DNA of 64,000 nucleotides from positions 27,486 to 91,485 of the forward strand of contig JAAUZI010000015.1 of NCBI GenBank assembly GCA_014804645.1, given 5' to 3'. This DNA is from Lachnospiraceae bacterium. Lineage in GTDB: Bacteria > Bacillota > Clostridia > Lachnospirales > Lachnospiraceae. The notes beneath the pieces were generated by a model. It had not been told where the DNA came from and searched no databases. It saw nothing but the letters and a program-made list of their open reading frames with translations. Positions within the stretch are counted from its first letter, which is position 1. Each line of letters begins with the position of its first letter. The position numbers and the translations under genes are program-made. Below, piece by piece: positions 18,001 through 27,420 of this stretch.

Positions 18001-19662
18001 AATCGGCACATCCGGGTTCACAAAGCTGGAAAAGCGCTCCGTGATCTCCCCGTGCTCCACCTTCACCGCGCCGATCTCAATGATTCTGTTATTCACCGGG
18101 GAAAAGCCCGTGGTCTCAATATCGAACACCACGAAATCCGCGTCCAGATCCTGCCCCCGGTCACCGGTGACGATCTCTTTCAGATCATCCACCAGATAGG
18201 CCTCCACGCCGTAGATAATCTTGAAAAAGTCCTGCTTGTCCGGGTTTTCTTCCCCGGCCTCCTTACGCTTGCCCTTCTCCGCCTTCCACAGATCGTCCCA
18301 AACATGATTTGCGTCCGTGAAACCCTGCACCACGCCGTGGTCCGTGATGGCAATAGCCCTGTGTCCCCACTTGTAGGCCCGTTTCACGATGTCCTTGGCC
18401 TCAGAGACGCCGTCCATGTCGCTCATCTTGGTATGGCAGTGCAGCTCCACCCGCTTGCAGGGAGCAGTATCCACCCTGCCGGTAGTGAAATCCGCAATCG
18501 TCTTAATACCTGTCAAAGAACCGAGGGTCAACTCGTGGTCAAATTTGTCCAGCATGCTGATGCCCTTGATTTTCACAAAGGCCCCTGCCTTGACCCCGCC
18601 CAGAATCTCATCCACCTGATCGTTTCGCGCAAACATTTTAACGGTCATGGTGTCGGAAAAATCCGTCACATCAAACATGATAATGGTCTTCTCGTTCTTA
18701 ATCTCCCGCTTGTCCACGGTCAGAATCTTGCCGCGGATAACCACCTCGCCGATCTCACCGATAATATCCTCGATGCGCATGGCCTCCTCATCGAAGTCCC
18801 GGCCATATATCACATCCGGGTTGTCGGAGCGCTTGACGCTGCCGCCGTAGGCTCCGCCCCGGGTAAATTCTCCCTTCTTAAAACTCCCCTTATGAAACTC
18901 TCCTCTGCCTGATCCACTCCTGCCGCTCCCCTGAGCCGCTTTCTGCGCTGTCGGCGCGGCCTTGGCCTCTTTGCCACCTCCTGCAGCCACGGCGGAATCC
19001 TGCGCCACATCCAGCGTTTTGGGGACGTCCGCCTGCATAAATTCTTCCCCCGCACTGTCCTGCGCCGTCCTGCCTGTGCCTCTGCCTGCGCGCCGGGAAA
19101 TCTCCGCCACCTGCAGCTTTATCTTCTGTTCATCCTCCTCGGCGTATCTGCTGGTCTGGGACTGTCGATACTCCACATGCAGAGACAGGTCGAAACCGCA
19201 CCGTTCCACCAGAATTTTCTCCAATATGCGGACAAACTCCTCCTCCCGGCTGTGGGCCAGCACACTGTCCTCCAGTGTCACCACCATCTCCCGCTCGCTG
19301 GGGTAGGAAAGCTGCGCCGCTTTAAAACTGTTATAGTCGATATGGCTGTACTCCCGCAATTCCTCCAAAATACTGTCCTGATAGACGTCCATGAGCTTTT
19401 CCGGCGTGTACTGGGAGGACAAATCAAATTTTTCATAGATTTTCACAACAATGTGAGCGCTCGGAAACAGCTGCCTCTTAATCTCGCTCTCCGCAGCTTT
19501 GATATCCTCCTTCATAATCAGGCGGGAGCTGCACAGATAGATTCGCAGAAAATCCTTGCGCTTGGTGGCGGATATCTTCTCCACCGTGGTCTGCTCCATG
19601 ATATCATGAACCTTTCCATTCAGTTGTAACGTGGGAAATACCTCAAAAAACGGTTTTGCCAT
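15058..19662 (-). CDS. polC: DNA polymerase III alpha subunit, PolC type
   Basis: Main replicative polymerase of low-GC Gram-positives, with built-in proofreading. The 1534-residue protein shows, in order, a PolC N-terminal domain, an OB fold (VVIRGKILTVDKREIKNEKT), a PHP domain (ELHCHTKMSDMDG), an inserted DEDDh exonuclease (FVVFDIETTGFSP, VAHNASFDMSF, HRAVDDAEAT) and the C-family polymerase core with PDIDLNFSGEYQ. A zinc-site cluster (YRCGKCFYYDF, ICPVCGEPL) is also present. Odd: a glycine/lysine-rich linker of about 90 residues (about 195-285) separates the N-terminal domain from the OB fold. The start at 19662 follows AGAGGT. It is only 2 bp after the ispG stop, so translation is probably coupled. 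Confidence 0.97.
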   Translation of the reverse strand: MAKPFFEVFPTLQLNGKVHDIMEQTTVEKISATKRKDFLRIYLCSSRLIMKEDIKAAESEIKRQLFPSAHIVVKIYEKFDLSSQYTPEKLMDVYQDSILEELREYSHIDYNSFKAAQLSYPSEREMVVTLEDSVLAHSREEEFVRILEKILVERCGFDLSLHVEYRQSQTSRYAEEDEQKIKLQVAEISRRAGRGTGRTAQDSAGEEFMQADVPKTLDVAQDSAVAAGGGKEAKAAPTAQKAAQGSGRSGSGRGEFHKGSFKKGEFTRGGAYGGSVKRSDNPDVIYGRDFDEEAMRIEDIIGEIGEVVIRGKILTVDKREIKNEKTIIMFDVTDFSDTMTVKMFARNDQVDEILGGVKAGAFVKIKGISMLDKFDHELTLGSLTGIKTIADFTTGRVDTAPCKRVELHCHTKMSDMDGVSEAKDIVKRAYKWGHRAIAITDHGVVQGFTDANHVWDDLWKAEKGKRKEAGEENPDKQDFFKIIYGVEAYLVDDLKEIVTGDRGQDLDADFVVFDIETTGFSPVNNRIIEIGAVKVEHGEITERFSSFVNPDVPIPFEIEKLTGINDSMVMDAPMIDEVLPKFLEFCEGCVLVAHNASFDMSFIMENCRRQDLPDRFTYVDTVGIARILLPNQAKHTLDAVAKTLGVSLENHHRAVDDAEATAHIFVKFIPMLRENGAENLRQVNAMGASSPDIVKRLPTYHAIILAKNDLGRINMYRLISESHTTYYSKRPRIPKSLILKYREGLILGSACEAGELYRALLEGKSDAEIVRLADFYDYLEIQPEGNNRFMILSDKHPDIQSVEDIRNINRRIVKLGEQLHKPVVATCDVHFLDPEDEVYRRIIMAGKGFEDADQQAPLYLHTTEEMLEEFAYLGPDKAREIVVTNTNRIADMVETIAPVRPDKCPPVIPDSDKTLTKICYDKAHELYGEKLPQIVEDRLEKELHSIITNGFAVMYIIAQKLVWKSVEDGYLVGSRGSVGSSLVAFMAGITEVNSLSAHYRCGKCFYYDFDSPEVKAFAGNAGCDMPDKICPVCGEPLIKDGFDIPFETFLGFKGDKEPDIDLNFSGEYQSKAHKYTEVIFGAGQTYRAGTIGTLADKTAFGYVKNYFEERGKHKRTCEINRITVGCTGIRRSTGQHPGGIIVLPVGQDINSFTPVQHPANDMTTDIITTHFDYHSIDHNLLKLDILGHDDPTMIRMLQDLTGIDPTKIPLDDKGVMSLFQNTDALGITPEQISGCPVGSLGIPEFGTDFVIQMLLDTKPQQLSDLIRISGLGHGTDVWLGNAQTLILEGKATISTAICCRDDIMIYLINQGVESSLSFTIMESVRKGKGLKDEWIDAMTEKDVPDWYIWSCKKIKYMFPKAHAAAYVMMAWRIAYCKINYPLAYYAAFFSIRAKAFSYELMCQGQKHLENIMADYQRRSDSLSNKEELAYGDMKIVQEMYARGFEFMPIDIFRAQSRSFQIVDGKLMPSLNSIDGLGEKAADAIVEAAKDGPFLSKDDFRERCKVSKTIVDLMADLGLLGSLPESNQISLFDFV

Positions 19663-19664
19663 TA

Positions 19665-20756
19665 TTACCTCTCTTCCCCCCAATGATCCAACTCATCTTT
19701 CAGCGCCGCCAGCAGCTGGCTCTCCGGCATCTTGCGCAGAATCTCGCCCTTCTTGATCAGCAGTCCCTCTCCGTCGCCTCCGGCAATACCTATGTCCGCC
19801 TCCCGGGCCTCTCCGGGGCCGTTCACCACGCATCCCATGACCGCCACCTTGATATCCAGCGGATAGTCCGCCACCAACTTTTCCACCTGGGTTGCCAGGC
19901 CGATCAGATCAATCTTGGTTCTGCCGCAGGTAGGGCAGGACACCACCTCGATTCCTCCCTTTCTAAGCCCCAAAGTGCGCAGAATAAGCTTTGCCGACTT
20001 AATTTCCTCCACCGGATCTCCCGTCAGGGACACCCGTATGGTATCGCCGATTCCCTGGTGCAGGATAATGCCCAGTCCCACGGCGGATTTGATATTGCCG
20101 CTCTGCACGGTGCCGGACTCCGTGATACCCACATGCAGAGGATACTCTGTCTGCGCCGCCAGCAATTCATGCGCCTCGACACACATCAATACATCCGAGG
20201 ATTTGATGCTGATGACAAGATTGTCATACCCAAGCTCCTCTATGATATGTACCTTGTCCAGGGCACTCTCCACAATGCCCTGGGCCGTCACCCCGCCGTA
20301 TTTTTCCAGCAGAGGTTTCTCCAGAGAACCGCTGTTGACCCCCACACGGATGGGGATGTTTCTCTCCCTGGCCACGTCCACCACCGCCTTGACCTTGTCA
20401 CGTGAGCCGATATTGCCTGGATTGATACGGATTTTGTCCGCGCCATTCTCCATGGCCGCAATAGCCATCTTATAATCAAAGTGAATATCCGCCACCAGAG
20501 GAATATGAATCTGCTCTTTAATTTCCTTGAGCGCCTGGGCCGCCTCCAAAGTGGGCACAGTGCAGCGGATGATCTCGCACCCCGCCTGTTCCAGCCGGAG
20601 TATCTGGGCCACCGTGGCCGCCACATCCTCCGTCCGGGTGTTGGTCATGGACTGGATAGCGATGGGCGCGCCGCCGCCGATCTGCACCTGACCGATCTGT
20701 ACGATCCTGGTGCGCTGTCTGTGGATATGTTCGTCTACCGTATATTCGTTCTGCAT
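19665..20756 (-). CDS. ispG: (E)-4-hydroxy-3-methylbut-2-enyl-diphosphate synthase
   Basis: Fe-S enzyme making HMBPP in the non-mevalonate (MEP) isoprenoid pathway. The 363-residue, single-barrel bacterial form shows IAIQSMTNTRTEDV, IRINPGNIGS, IRVGVNSGSLE and the cluster cysteines in VVSCPTCGRTKIDL and VMGCVVNGPGEA. The start at 20756 follows GGAGGA at ideal spacing; an ATG ten codons upstream would place the ribosome site inside the gene. It is next to polC, as in other Clostridia. Confidence 0.95.
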   Translation of the reverse strand: MQNEYTVDEHIHRQRTRIVQIGQVQIGGGAPIAIQSMTNTRTEDVAATVAQILRLEQAGCEIIRCTVPTLEAAQALKEIKEQIHIPLVADIHFDYKMAIAAMENGADKIRINPGNIGSRDKVKAVVDVARERNIPIRVGVNSGSLEKPLLEKYGGVTAQGIVESALDKVHIIEELGYDNLVISIKSSDVLMCVEAHELLAAQTEYPLHVGITESGTVQSGNIKSAVGLGIILHQGIGDTIRVSLTGDPVEEIKSAKLILRTLGLRKGGIEVVSCPTCGRTKIDLIGLATQVEKLVADYPLDIKVAVMGCVVNGPGEAREADIGIAGGDGEGLLIKKGEILRKMPESQLLAALKDELDHWGEER

Positions 20757-20774
20757 GGGAAATCCTCCTCCGCG

Positions 20775-20808
20775 AAAAAGAAGCATCTGCCGTTTTGAGG
20801 CAAATGCT
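20775..20808 (-). terminator. Terminator-like hairpin just upstream of ispG
   Basis: On minus, AGCATTTGCC (20799-20808) pairs with GGCAGATGCT (20782-20791) over 10 bp with one G-U, followed by TCTTTTT (20775-20781). It closes transcription from the binding-protein gene. It ends only about 20 bp before the ispG start codon and overlaps the lead-in to its ribosome site, so it could also act as an attenuator of ispG-polC. Confidence 0.7.
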
Positions 20809-20911
20809 CCATCTTGTTTGCCTATTTAGTTATCATACCACATTTTGTGGGTGTTGGCTAGATATATCCTCTCTGTTTATGGTTTCCTTTTGTCTGATAC
20901 ACATCTGCGAT

Positions 20912-23200
20912 CTAATTTATGTTTTCGTTGATATAGACCTGGGCACGATTCTGGATAATGTTCGCCACCGCGTCCACACTCTTCTGCCCCTGATAAAAAG
21001 CCTCTGCTTCCTCATCGATAATATTTAAAATCATATTGCTTTCGCCGCCAGGCTGGTGCGCCATTTCTATCAAAGCAAAGATTTGCTGAATTTCCTCCTC
21101 AGTCGGAATATGGCTTGAAAATGTCCAACCGTCTTCGTATGTTACGGTATAAGCAGAATAATTTTTCATAACATATTTGCCGTCTACCTCCACCAGTGTA
21201 CCATCGTCACGGGTGGCGTATTCCGCCGCCAGCGCCGTTGCCGCTTTCTTTTCCAGCCATGCTCTGTTCGTCACAAAGTCGTTTGCATCATAGTCCTCAT
21301 TTGCCAGAAAGCTTTCCATAAACTCCCATGCGCCTTCCTTATGGGAGGAACCGGATGAAATAGCAAGGGCATTATTTGCATAAAATCTACAGCCCGTGCT
21401 GCCGTCCGCAGCAGGAAACCCTACACATGCCGCCTCGCCGCCAAACATTTCCTCGAATAGCTGCAGGCCATCAAAACGGTTGATATATTCGGCGGCCAGA
21501 AGCACTTCGCCGGCCTCTATTCTCGCCGGTGGGCTTGCGGAGCTCGATACCGTCTCTTCGGGGAAACGTTCCACAAATTCCAAGACCTTTTTAAAACGGT
21601 CAGAATCAAAACTGCACGTGCCGGTCTCCCAGTCAATAAAACTGTTATGACCATACATCATCAGATAGTACATGATGGTGTTTCTGGAAAGTCCGTCGAA
21701 CAGCTCTGTCTCCGGATTTGCATCCGCATAAGACATCAGCTCCTCCACAGTCCAGCCGCCCTCAATGTCAGTTCCAAAGACCTCTCTAAGCCCCTCTGCA
21801 CTGGCAAATACCGTCTGCAGCCAAAAGGATGAAGGAATTGTCACCAGTTTGCCGTCAAAGGTATAGGCATCCAGGACATTTTCCAGATAATCTGAGCGGT
21901 CAAGCATCTGGCTGTTGTCCAGATAAGGACCTAAATCCTCAAGAACCCCCGCAGTGGCAAGCTGTTGCACGCTTAAACCATTCAAATCCAGAATATCCGG
22001 ACAATTTGCAGTGAGATCTACCAGCAGCCTATCATATCCATCATACTCTTTCAAAACGATCCTGTATTTATCGCTGCTCTTATTAAAATCTACCACAGCC
22101 TTCTGAAATATGCTATTTGGATATAAATAGGCAAAAATTAGTTCTTCCTTTTCATCTTTCTGCTCTTCTCCGGTCGCTCTTGAAAAAATCATAAGCCCCG
22201 AATCATCCTTTTCCCAGTCCGTCGTCACTGCATAAATGCGCCCGTCCGTCATTGCGCCGAAATACTGTACCTCGTTGCCCGCCACATTATTTTCCACCCA
22301 ATTCAATACAGGCTCCATGGTCCCGGATATCAGGTCATACTCATAGACTTCACTGTCGTCATGCACCAAAAAATCCTTCTCCAGGCCGGGCACGATCCCT
22401 CCCGTGCCGGGGAAATCCTCATAAACCGCGCCGATCCCACACTTGTCAAAGTCAATCCGCACCAAGGAATAAGCGGCGGGAAAAATGCTCTCCCCCTTAC
22501 GACAGCAGGCATATACATTGCCATCCTTACCGCAGAGGATGGAGCTGATCTGGCTCTCCTCTCCCTCACCGGTACATACCGATACCTCTCCCCGATAATC
22601 CGGCTCTGCGCCTTCCTGTAAATCATACATCCAGACCTTTGTCTTCCCGGCTATATAAATGCGCCCCTGAACGTCTGTTGCCATCATACTGTTGACGCCG
22701 CCACTTGATCCCTCATGGATCTGCTCCGATATGTCCACGGCAAAGGACTGATTGCCCTGGGCGTCAAATCCGCATAACTGTTTTACCACAAAGGAATTGT
22801 CGGCGGAATCCGTTTCGGAATACTGATATACTATCGCATATATGCCGCCATTCTCCGCAAAGGAAAATCTGGTAATATAATGCCGCTTTGCAGGCTCAAG
22901 CCATGTAAAGGAAATGCTCGTCCGGCTGCCGTCCGTCAGAGAATATTTGTCAAGAATCTGACCGCCATCCTGGTCATCGGAAATATAGCACAGCTCGTCT
23001 CCAAGCTGCTGCATTCCGTAAGACAATGCCATATCGCTTATTCCCTCGCCCAGATCCATATATTCTGACACATAACCCTTTTGCTCTTCTGTCCCTGCGC
23101 CGGAACCCGCATCCGTCTCCCCCCTGCCACAGCCCGCCGCCCCCAAGATAAGAGAGACCGCCAATGACATGGCCGTAAAGTATTTTAGAGTATTCTTCAT
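20912..23200 (-). CDS. Lipoprotein: extracellular solute-binding domain with long N-terminal propeller-like region
   Basis: A 762-residue surface lipoprotein. The N-terminus MKNTLKYFTAMSLAVSLILG is a signal peptide followed by AAGC, a slightly atypical lipobox. Residues about 40-370 hold repeated short strand-turn segments (for example MYDLQEG, YEYDLISGTMEPVL) that look like a beta-propeller. From about 375 (EKEELIFAYLYPNS, VVDFNKSSDKYRIVL) the C-terminal half resembles a family 1 sugar-binding protein. No ABC permease or ATPase gene is next to it, so the partner transporter is elsewhere or it is a sensor. It follows the flavoprotein gene after 75 bp, within the GH3 locus. Confidence 0.75.
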   Translation of the reverse strand: MKNTLKYFTAMSLAVSLILGAAGCGRGETDAGSGAGTEEQKGYVSEYMDLGEGISDMALSYGMQQLGDELCYISDDQDGGQILDKYSLTDGSRTSISFTWLEPAKRHYITRFSFAENGGIYAIVYQYSETDSADNSFVVKQLCGFDAQGNQSFAVDISEQIHEGSSGGVNSMMATDVQGRIYIAGKTKVWMYDLQEGAEPDYRGEVSVCTGEGEESQISSILCGKDGNVYACCRKGESIFPAAYSLVRIDFDKCGIGAVYEDFPGTGGIVPGLEKDFLVHDDSEVYEYDLISGTMEPVLNWVENNVAGNEVQYFGAMTDGRIYAVTTDWEKDDSGLMIFSRATGEEQKDEKEELIFAYLYPNSIFQKAVVDFNKSSDKYRIVLKEYDGYDRLLVDLTANCPDILDLNGLSVQQLATAGVLEDLGPYLDNSQMLDRSDYLENVLDAYTFDGKLVTIPSSFWLQTVFASAEGLREVFGTDIEGGWTVEELMSYADANPETELFDGLSRNTIMYYLMMYGHNSFIDWETGTCSFDSDRFKKVLEFVERFPEETVSSSASPPARIEAGEVLLAAEYINRFDGLQLFEEMFGGEAACVGFPAADGSTGCRFYANNALAISSGSSHKEGAWEFMESFLANEDYDANDFVTNRAWLEKKAATALAAEYATRDDGTLVEVDGKYVMKNYSAYTVTYEDGWTFSSHIPTEEEIQQIFALIEMAHQPGGESNMILNIIDEEAEAFYQGQKSVDAVANIIQNRAQVYINENIN

Positions 23201-23275
23201 GCTATACTTTTCCTTTCCGATGCCTCACCGCCAGCTGCACTGATGGAACAGCATGTCCTCAAAGCCAAAGATTCC

Positions 23276-23893
23276 TCAGCGGATAAAATTCGTCCAGCAG
23301 CCGCTCTCTGTCTGAGGAAGAATGCCCTGCTCCCGGCCTGCCTGAATGCATTTCAGCAGCCAGGCCATGTTGTGGGCGATATTTCGCATGGTCTGCAGTC
23401 CCTCCGCATCCTGCAGCACCTCCTCGGGCCGATTGCCATGCACCATGTTCCAATAGCTGGAACCTACTGTGGGCATTTGAGTAATACCGAAATATTTGTT
23501 CAAGTCATCCAGGGATGCTGTGGTTCCCGCGCGCCGAGCCGAGGCCACCGCTGCCGCAGGCTTATGTATAAAGGCGTCCTTGCTGCTGTAAAATGCCCGG
23601 TCCAGCAGGGATAGTATCCGTCCGCTGGCATGAGCATAGTATACGGGCGTGCCGAACACAAAACCGTCCGCCTCCCAGGCCTTTTGAACAAAGGCATTCA
23701 CCAGGTCATCCGTAAATACACAGCCCTGATCCGTACATTGTCTGCAGCCGATACAGTCTCTTACGGGCTGCCCTCCCATCTGAAATATCTCGTAGTCGAT
23801 CCCCTCCGCCTGCAGCGTCCGTCCGATCTCCTCCAAAGCGGTGTAGGTGCATCCCTTCTGATTCGCGCTGCCGTTTAAAAGCAATACTTTCAT
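23276..23893 (-). CDS. NADPH-dependent FMN reductase / flavodoxin-family protein
   Basis: A 205-residue flavoprotein of the FMN-reductase superfamily. MKVLLLNGSANQKGCTYTALEEI carries the FMN-phosphate loop, CIGCRQCTDQGCVF is a cysteine cluster as in iron-sulfur flavoproteins, and FGTPVYYAHASGRILSLLDR is the second flavin-binding segment. The cluster lacks the compact CxxCxxC spacing of proven iron-sulfur flavoproteins, so metal binding is uncertain. GGAGAA precedes the start. It lies between GH3 and the lipoprotein with short gaps, suggesting co-transcription. The substrate cannot be read from the sequence. Confidence 0.8.
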   Translation of the reverse strand: MKVLLLNGSANQKGCTYTALEEIGRTLQAEGIDYEIFQMGGQPVRDCIGCRQCTDQGCVFTDDLVNAFVQKAWEADGFVFGTPVYYAHASGRILSLLDRAFYSSKDAFIHKPAAAVASARRAGTTASLDDLNKYFGITQMPTVGSSYWNMVHGNRPEEVLQDAEGLQTMRNIAHNMAWLLKCIQAGREQGILPQTESGCWTNFIR

Positions 23894-23922
23894 ATTCGTT
23901 GTTCTCCTTTAATTTCTTCTTT

Positions 23923-26700
23923 TTATTCTTTTGATACCGGCCCAGCCTCGATCTCCAACGTATCTATCTGTGCTCCACTCTCGGCAAAATACAGTTTCAA
24001 GTAATTGTGAGCGTTGGTAATCGCCCAGCTGGTCAACTCCACCTGCGTATACTCCCCGTTCGTACTGTTCAATGTGAGGGTTCCCTGCAAAGTGCCGTTT
24101 ACAAATACTGATATGGGAACCTGGGCGAGCTCAGAGGCATTTATCCTTACTCTCAGGCGGATGATGTACGAACGTTTCTCTCCATCCTGCAGGCCGCACA
24201 TAAAGGATTTTCCCCTGGCGGTGTCAATCCCCTTTCCGTCCAATGTCAGCTTTGTTTTCAGAGAGTACCAATCCAAGTCAGCGGTTACGCAGTCCTCCTC
24301 CGACAGGGCCGCAAAGGCATCCAGCTCCTCCTGACTGAGTCTCCCCAGACTCCTTGCCATGGCGGGGGATCGCATCAGCACACTCAGTATATTCCCGGCG
24401 CACACCGACAGGTCAGAACGCTTTAACGTGCCGTTTGCAAGGCATTCCTCCAGATTGTCCTGATTGGAATTCTTTTCAGAATCCTGCGTCACCATATACA
24501 CATCGTTCTGGCTCCGAACCATTGCCGCCACATTTTTGATGGTGGCTGTCTCCCCCTCGTCGTTGATCATCGCCCACCAGTCCGTCATTACCAATCCGTC
24601 ATAATTCCACTCTTTCCGCAGAATCGTTGTCAGCAAATCGTAATTGCCCGCCGTCCAAATGCCGTTGACTGCGCCGTAGGTAGTCATTATGGCATATGCG
24701 CCGCTCTCTTTGACAGCAATCTCAAAACCCTTCAGATAGATTTCGCGCAAGGCACGTTCTGAGACAACAGAATTGTACTTGCTGCGGTTATACTCTTGAT
24801 TGTTGGCGGCAAAATGTTTCAGCGCACCGGTGACCTGATACCGCCCCATACCCCGAATCTGGGCCGCTGCCATTCTGCCGGTCAGCAGCGGGTCCTCCGA
24901 GAAATACTCAAAGTTCCGACCATTCAGAGGATGCCTGTGGATATTCATTCCCGGCCCCAGCAGAATATCAATGCGGTTTTTGCGCAGCTCTGCTCCCTCC
25001 AGCTCATAGAGCTGTTCCACCAGCTCCTCGTTATAGCTGCATGCCAGACAGGTTCCGTTGGGCAGACAGAAAGCATAGGTCCCGCAGTCCATTCGGATGC
25101 CGGAGGGGCCGTCCGCACAGCACCCGCAGGGAATCCCATACCCGGCAAGCGCTTTGGTAACTCCTCCGAAGGCCGCCGCCGTCCCCGGCGTCACCTTGGG
25201 AGAACACATGCCCTCGCCCCGGACAATGCAGCACAGTTCCGCATCGCTGAGCTGGGCCATGAATGTATCCATGGAAATCCGGCCGTCAAGAACGTCCTCC
25301 AGCCGAAATCCCCTGTCCCCGGTGTACGGCAGCTCCGGCTTTACATCCTCCCTGCTCCTCTGGGCCATGCTGTAGGTGCGGGTCGGCGTTTTCTCCCGAG
25401 AAAGCGTCAGAGTCCCATTTTCTCCCTGAACCGGCTTAAAACGATCGTACTCCTCCACAGGAGCCAGCGCCTCGGTACATTTGGACAGAACCTCCGTCTC
25501 CTCCACCTTCATGGTTCCCACAGGCTCTGCACTTCTGACGTCTCCGCCCACATAAAATGAATATTCTCCCGCCTCCAGCACATAGCAGGACTTATTGCCC
25601 GTGATCCCGCTGTCATCATAGGACGCAAGGGACATTTTCTCCACTCTTATGTCAAGCTCCTGCTCCTCCCCCGGGGCAAGACACCTGGTTTTGGCAAATC
25701 CGGTCAGAACCCGCGACGGCTTACCCAGCTTGCCCTGTGGCGCACCGGCATACACCTGCACCACATTTTTTCCCGCATATGTGCCCGTGTTTTTTACACA
25801 CACATGAAAAAGACAGCCGTTCTCCTCCGCTTCCATATTGCAGCTCACCGCAAAGGAGGTGTAGGATAATCCAAACCCAAAGGGGTAAAGCACTTTTTCC
25901 CTGGCGGAGGCGAAGGTCTCAAAGTAGCGATACCCCACATAGATGTCCTCCTCATACCGATTGCCCTTGGAACCGCCGAAATTGGCGTCCGAGGGATAGT
26001 CCGCCACCGATGCGGCGATGGTATCTGCCAGTCTGCCGCAGGGGTTCACTCTCCCCATAAGGATATCCGCCACCGCGTGTCCGCCCTCCATGCCGCCCTG
26101 CCATACATAGAGTACCGCCTGGGGATTATAGGTATTTACCCAGTTCATGTCAATGATACTTCCCACGTTCAGCGCCACCACTACCCGGTCAAAGGCACGG
26201 CACACCTGCTCCAGCATGCCCTCTTCCTCCTCCGAGAGATAATAGCTCCCCCTATCGTTTTTGGCGTCCCGGTCCTCGCCGGCCGTCCGGCCGATAATCA
26301 CCAGGGCGGTATCACTCTCCGCCGCAGCATGCGCTACGATTTCACTGCTCAGGGGCATTTCCTGCTGGCTCCAAGGCTCCTGTGCCCAGCCGCCTCCCTG
26401 CTCAAAGGGATTCTCGCCAATCCAGTCCCGATAAATCTGTTCCAGCTCGCGGTTTAATACAAGTTTCTCTTCCTTTAAAGCGTCCAGAATCCCCACCACA
26501 TACCGGGTGTTGATCATCCCCCCGGAGCCCGTGCCGCTCTTATAATAGTCAAACTGGATTCTCCCGAAGACCGCCAGACGCTCCCCCTCCTTCAGAGGGA
26601 GTACCTTCGCGTCATTTTTCAGCAGCACTGCGCCCTCTGCCGCCGCCATTCGCGCTGTCCGTGCATAGGCATCCCAGTCTATCTCATACCTGTTCCCCAT
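23923..26700 (-). CDS. Glycoside hydrolase family 3, domain-swapped (beta-glucosidase type)
   Basis: Hydrolyses terminal beta-linked sugars; exact substrate unknown. The 925-residue protein has the two GH3 domains in reverse order. The alpha/beta sandwich comes first (AAAEGAVLLKNDAKVLPL near residue 20), then a fibronectin-III-like part with VGYRYFETFA...YPFGFGLSYTSF. The TIM-barrel follows with GPGMNIHRHPLNGRNFEYFSEDP, ALKHFAANNQEYNRSKY and nucleophile DGLVMTDWWAMIND. This order is known from Ruminococcus albus-type enzymes. There is no signal peptide, so it is cytosolic. The start at 26700 follows GGGAGG. It is downstream of two acetyltransferases and probably controlled by the divergent AraC regulator. 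Confidence 0.9.
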   Translation of the reverse strand: MGNRYEIDWDAYARTARMAAAEGAVLLKNDAKVLPLKEGERLAVFGRIQFDYYKSGTGSGGMINTRYVVGILDALKEEKLVLNRELEQIYRDWIGENPFEQGGGWAQEPWSQQEMPLSSEIVAHAAAESDTALVIIGRTAGEDRDAKNDRGSYYLSEEEEGMLEQVCRAFDRVVVALNVGSIIDMNWVNTYNPQAVLYVWQGGMEGGHAVADILMGRVNPCGRLADTIAASVADYPSDANFGGSKGNRYEEDIYVGYRYFETFASAREKVLYPFGFGLSYTSFAVSCNMEAEENGCLFHVCVKNTGTYAGKNVVQVYAGAPQGKLGKPSRVLTGFAKTRCLAPGEEQELDIRVEKMSLASYDDSGITGNKSCYVLEAGEYSFYVGGDVRSAEPVGTMKVEETEVLSKCTEALAPVEEYDRFKPVQGENGTLTLSREKTPTRTYSMAQRSREDVKPELPYTGDRGFRLEDVLDGRISMDTFMAQLSDAELCCIVRGEGMCSPKVTPGTAAAFGGVTKALAGYGIPCGCCADGPSGIRMDCGTYAFCLPNGTCLACSYNEELVEQLYELEGAELRKNRIDILLGPGMNIHRHPLNGRNFEYFSEDPLLTGRMAAAQIRGMGRYQVTGALKHFAANNQEYNRSKYNSVVSERALREIYLKGFEIAVKESGAYAIMTTYGAVNGIWTAGNYDLLTTILRKEWNYDGLVMTDWWAMINDEGETATIKNVAAMVRSQNDVYMVTQDSEKNSNQDNLEECLANGTLKRSDLSVCAGNILSVLMRSPAMARSLGRLSQEELDAFAALSEEDCVTADLDWYSLKTKLTLDGKGIDTARGKSFMCGLQDGEKRSYIIRLRVRINASELAQVPISVFVNGTLQGTLTLNSTNGEYTQVELTSWAITNAHNYLKLYFAESGAQIDTLEIEAGPVSKE

Positions 26701-26760
26701 TTTTTCAGTCCTCCCGTATATTGATTGTATGCGTTCTCGCATATTCTCACGATTTACTCG

Positions 26761-27396
26761 TTAAATATCAAAATTCATCCGTTCAACAATATCGTTCCAG
26801 GCCTCCTCGTCGATCTCCTCATCTCGGAACAGTTTTTTCTTATCCGCCTCGGTAATCTGGCGGATCACTCTGCAGGGATTGCCCGCAGCCAGGCTCCAGT
26901 CGGGAATATCCTTTGTCACCACACTGCCCGCGCCGATCACCACATTGTTTCCTATATGTACGCCGGGACAGACCACTGTGTTGCCACCCAGCCACACATT
27001 GTCCCCTATGGTTACCTCCTTGCCATATTCATAGGCGGAGTTGCGGGTGACGGGATAAATGGGATGTCCGGCTGTATAGATGGCCACATTGGGAGCCATC
27101 TGGCAGTTGTCCCCAATCTTGATTTTAGCCACATCCAGAAGCGTGCAGTTATAATTGGCAAAAAAATTCCTGCCCACCTCAATATGCTTGCCGTAGTCAC
27201 AGTAAAAAGGCGGATTGATAAAGGCGCCCTCCGATTTTCCCAAAAGCTCTTTCACCGTCTCGCTGATTCCGGCAAAATCAGCTCTGTCCATAAAATTCAG
27301 CCTCTGCAGAATTTTCCTGCACTTTATCTGCTCCTCAAACACACTGTTGTCCGAAATGTATGCCATCTGTGCGTCTCTACGCTCTATGTTTGTCAT
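26761..27396 (-). CDS. Sugar O-acetyltransferase (maltose/galactoside acetyltransferase family)
   Basis: A 211-residue left-handed beta-helix acetyltransferase that moves acetyl from acetyl-CoA to a sugar hydroxyl. The N-terminal helix MTNIERRDAQMAYISDN is followed by hexapeptide repeats including FFANYNCTLLDVAKIKIGDN and VWLGGNTVVCPGVHIGNNVV, with GAGSVVTKDIPDWSLAAGNP as the acetyl-CoA site. The histidine in AGHPIYP is the expected catalytic base. It shares a transcript with a paralogue 24 bp upstream and GH3 60 bp downstream. Confidence 0.85.
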   Translation of the reverse strand: MTNIERRDAQMAYISDNSVFEEQIKCRKILQRLNFMDRADFAGISETVKELLGKSEGAFINPPFYCDYGKHIEVGRNFFANYNCTLLDVAKIKIGDNCQMAPNVAIYTAGHPIYPVTRNSAYEYGKEVTIGDNVWLGGNTVVCPGVHIGNNVVIGAGSVVTKDIPDWSLAAGNPCRVIRQITEADKKKLFRDEEIDEEAWNDIVERMNFDI

Positions 27397-27420
27397 TCTT
27401 ATATCTCCTTTCCGATCTTT

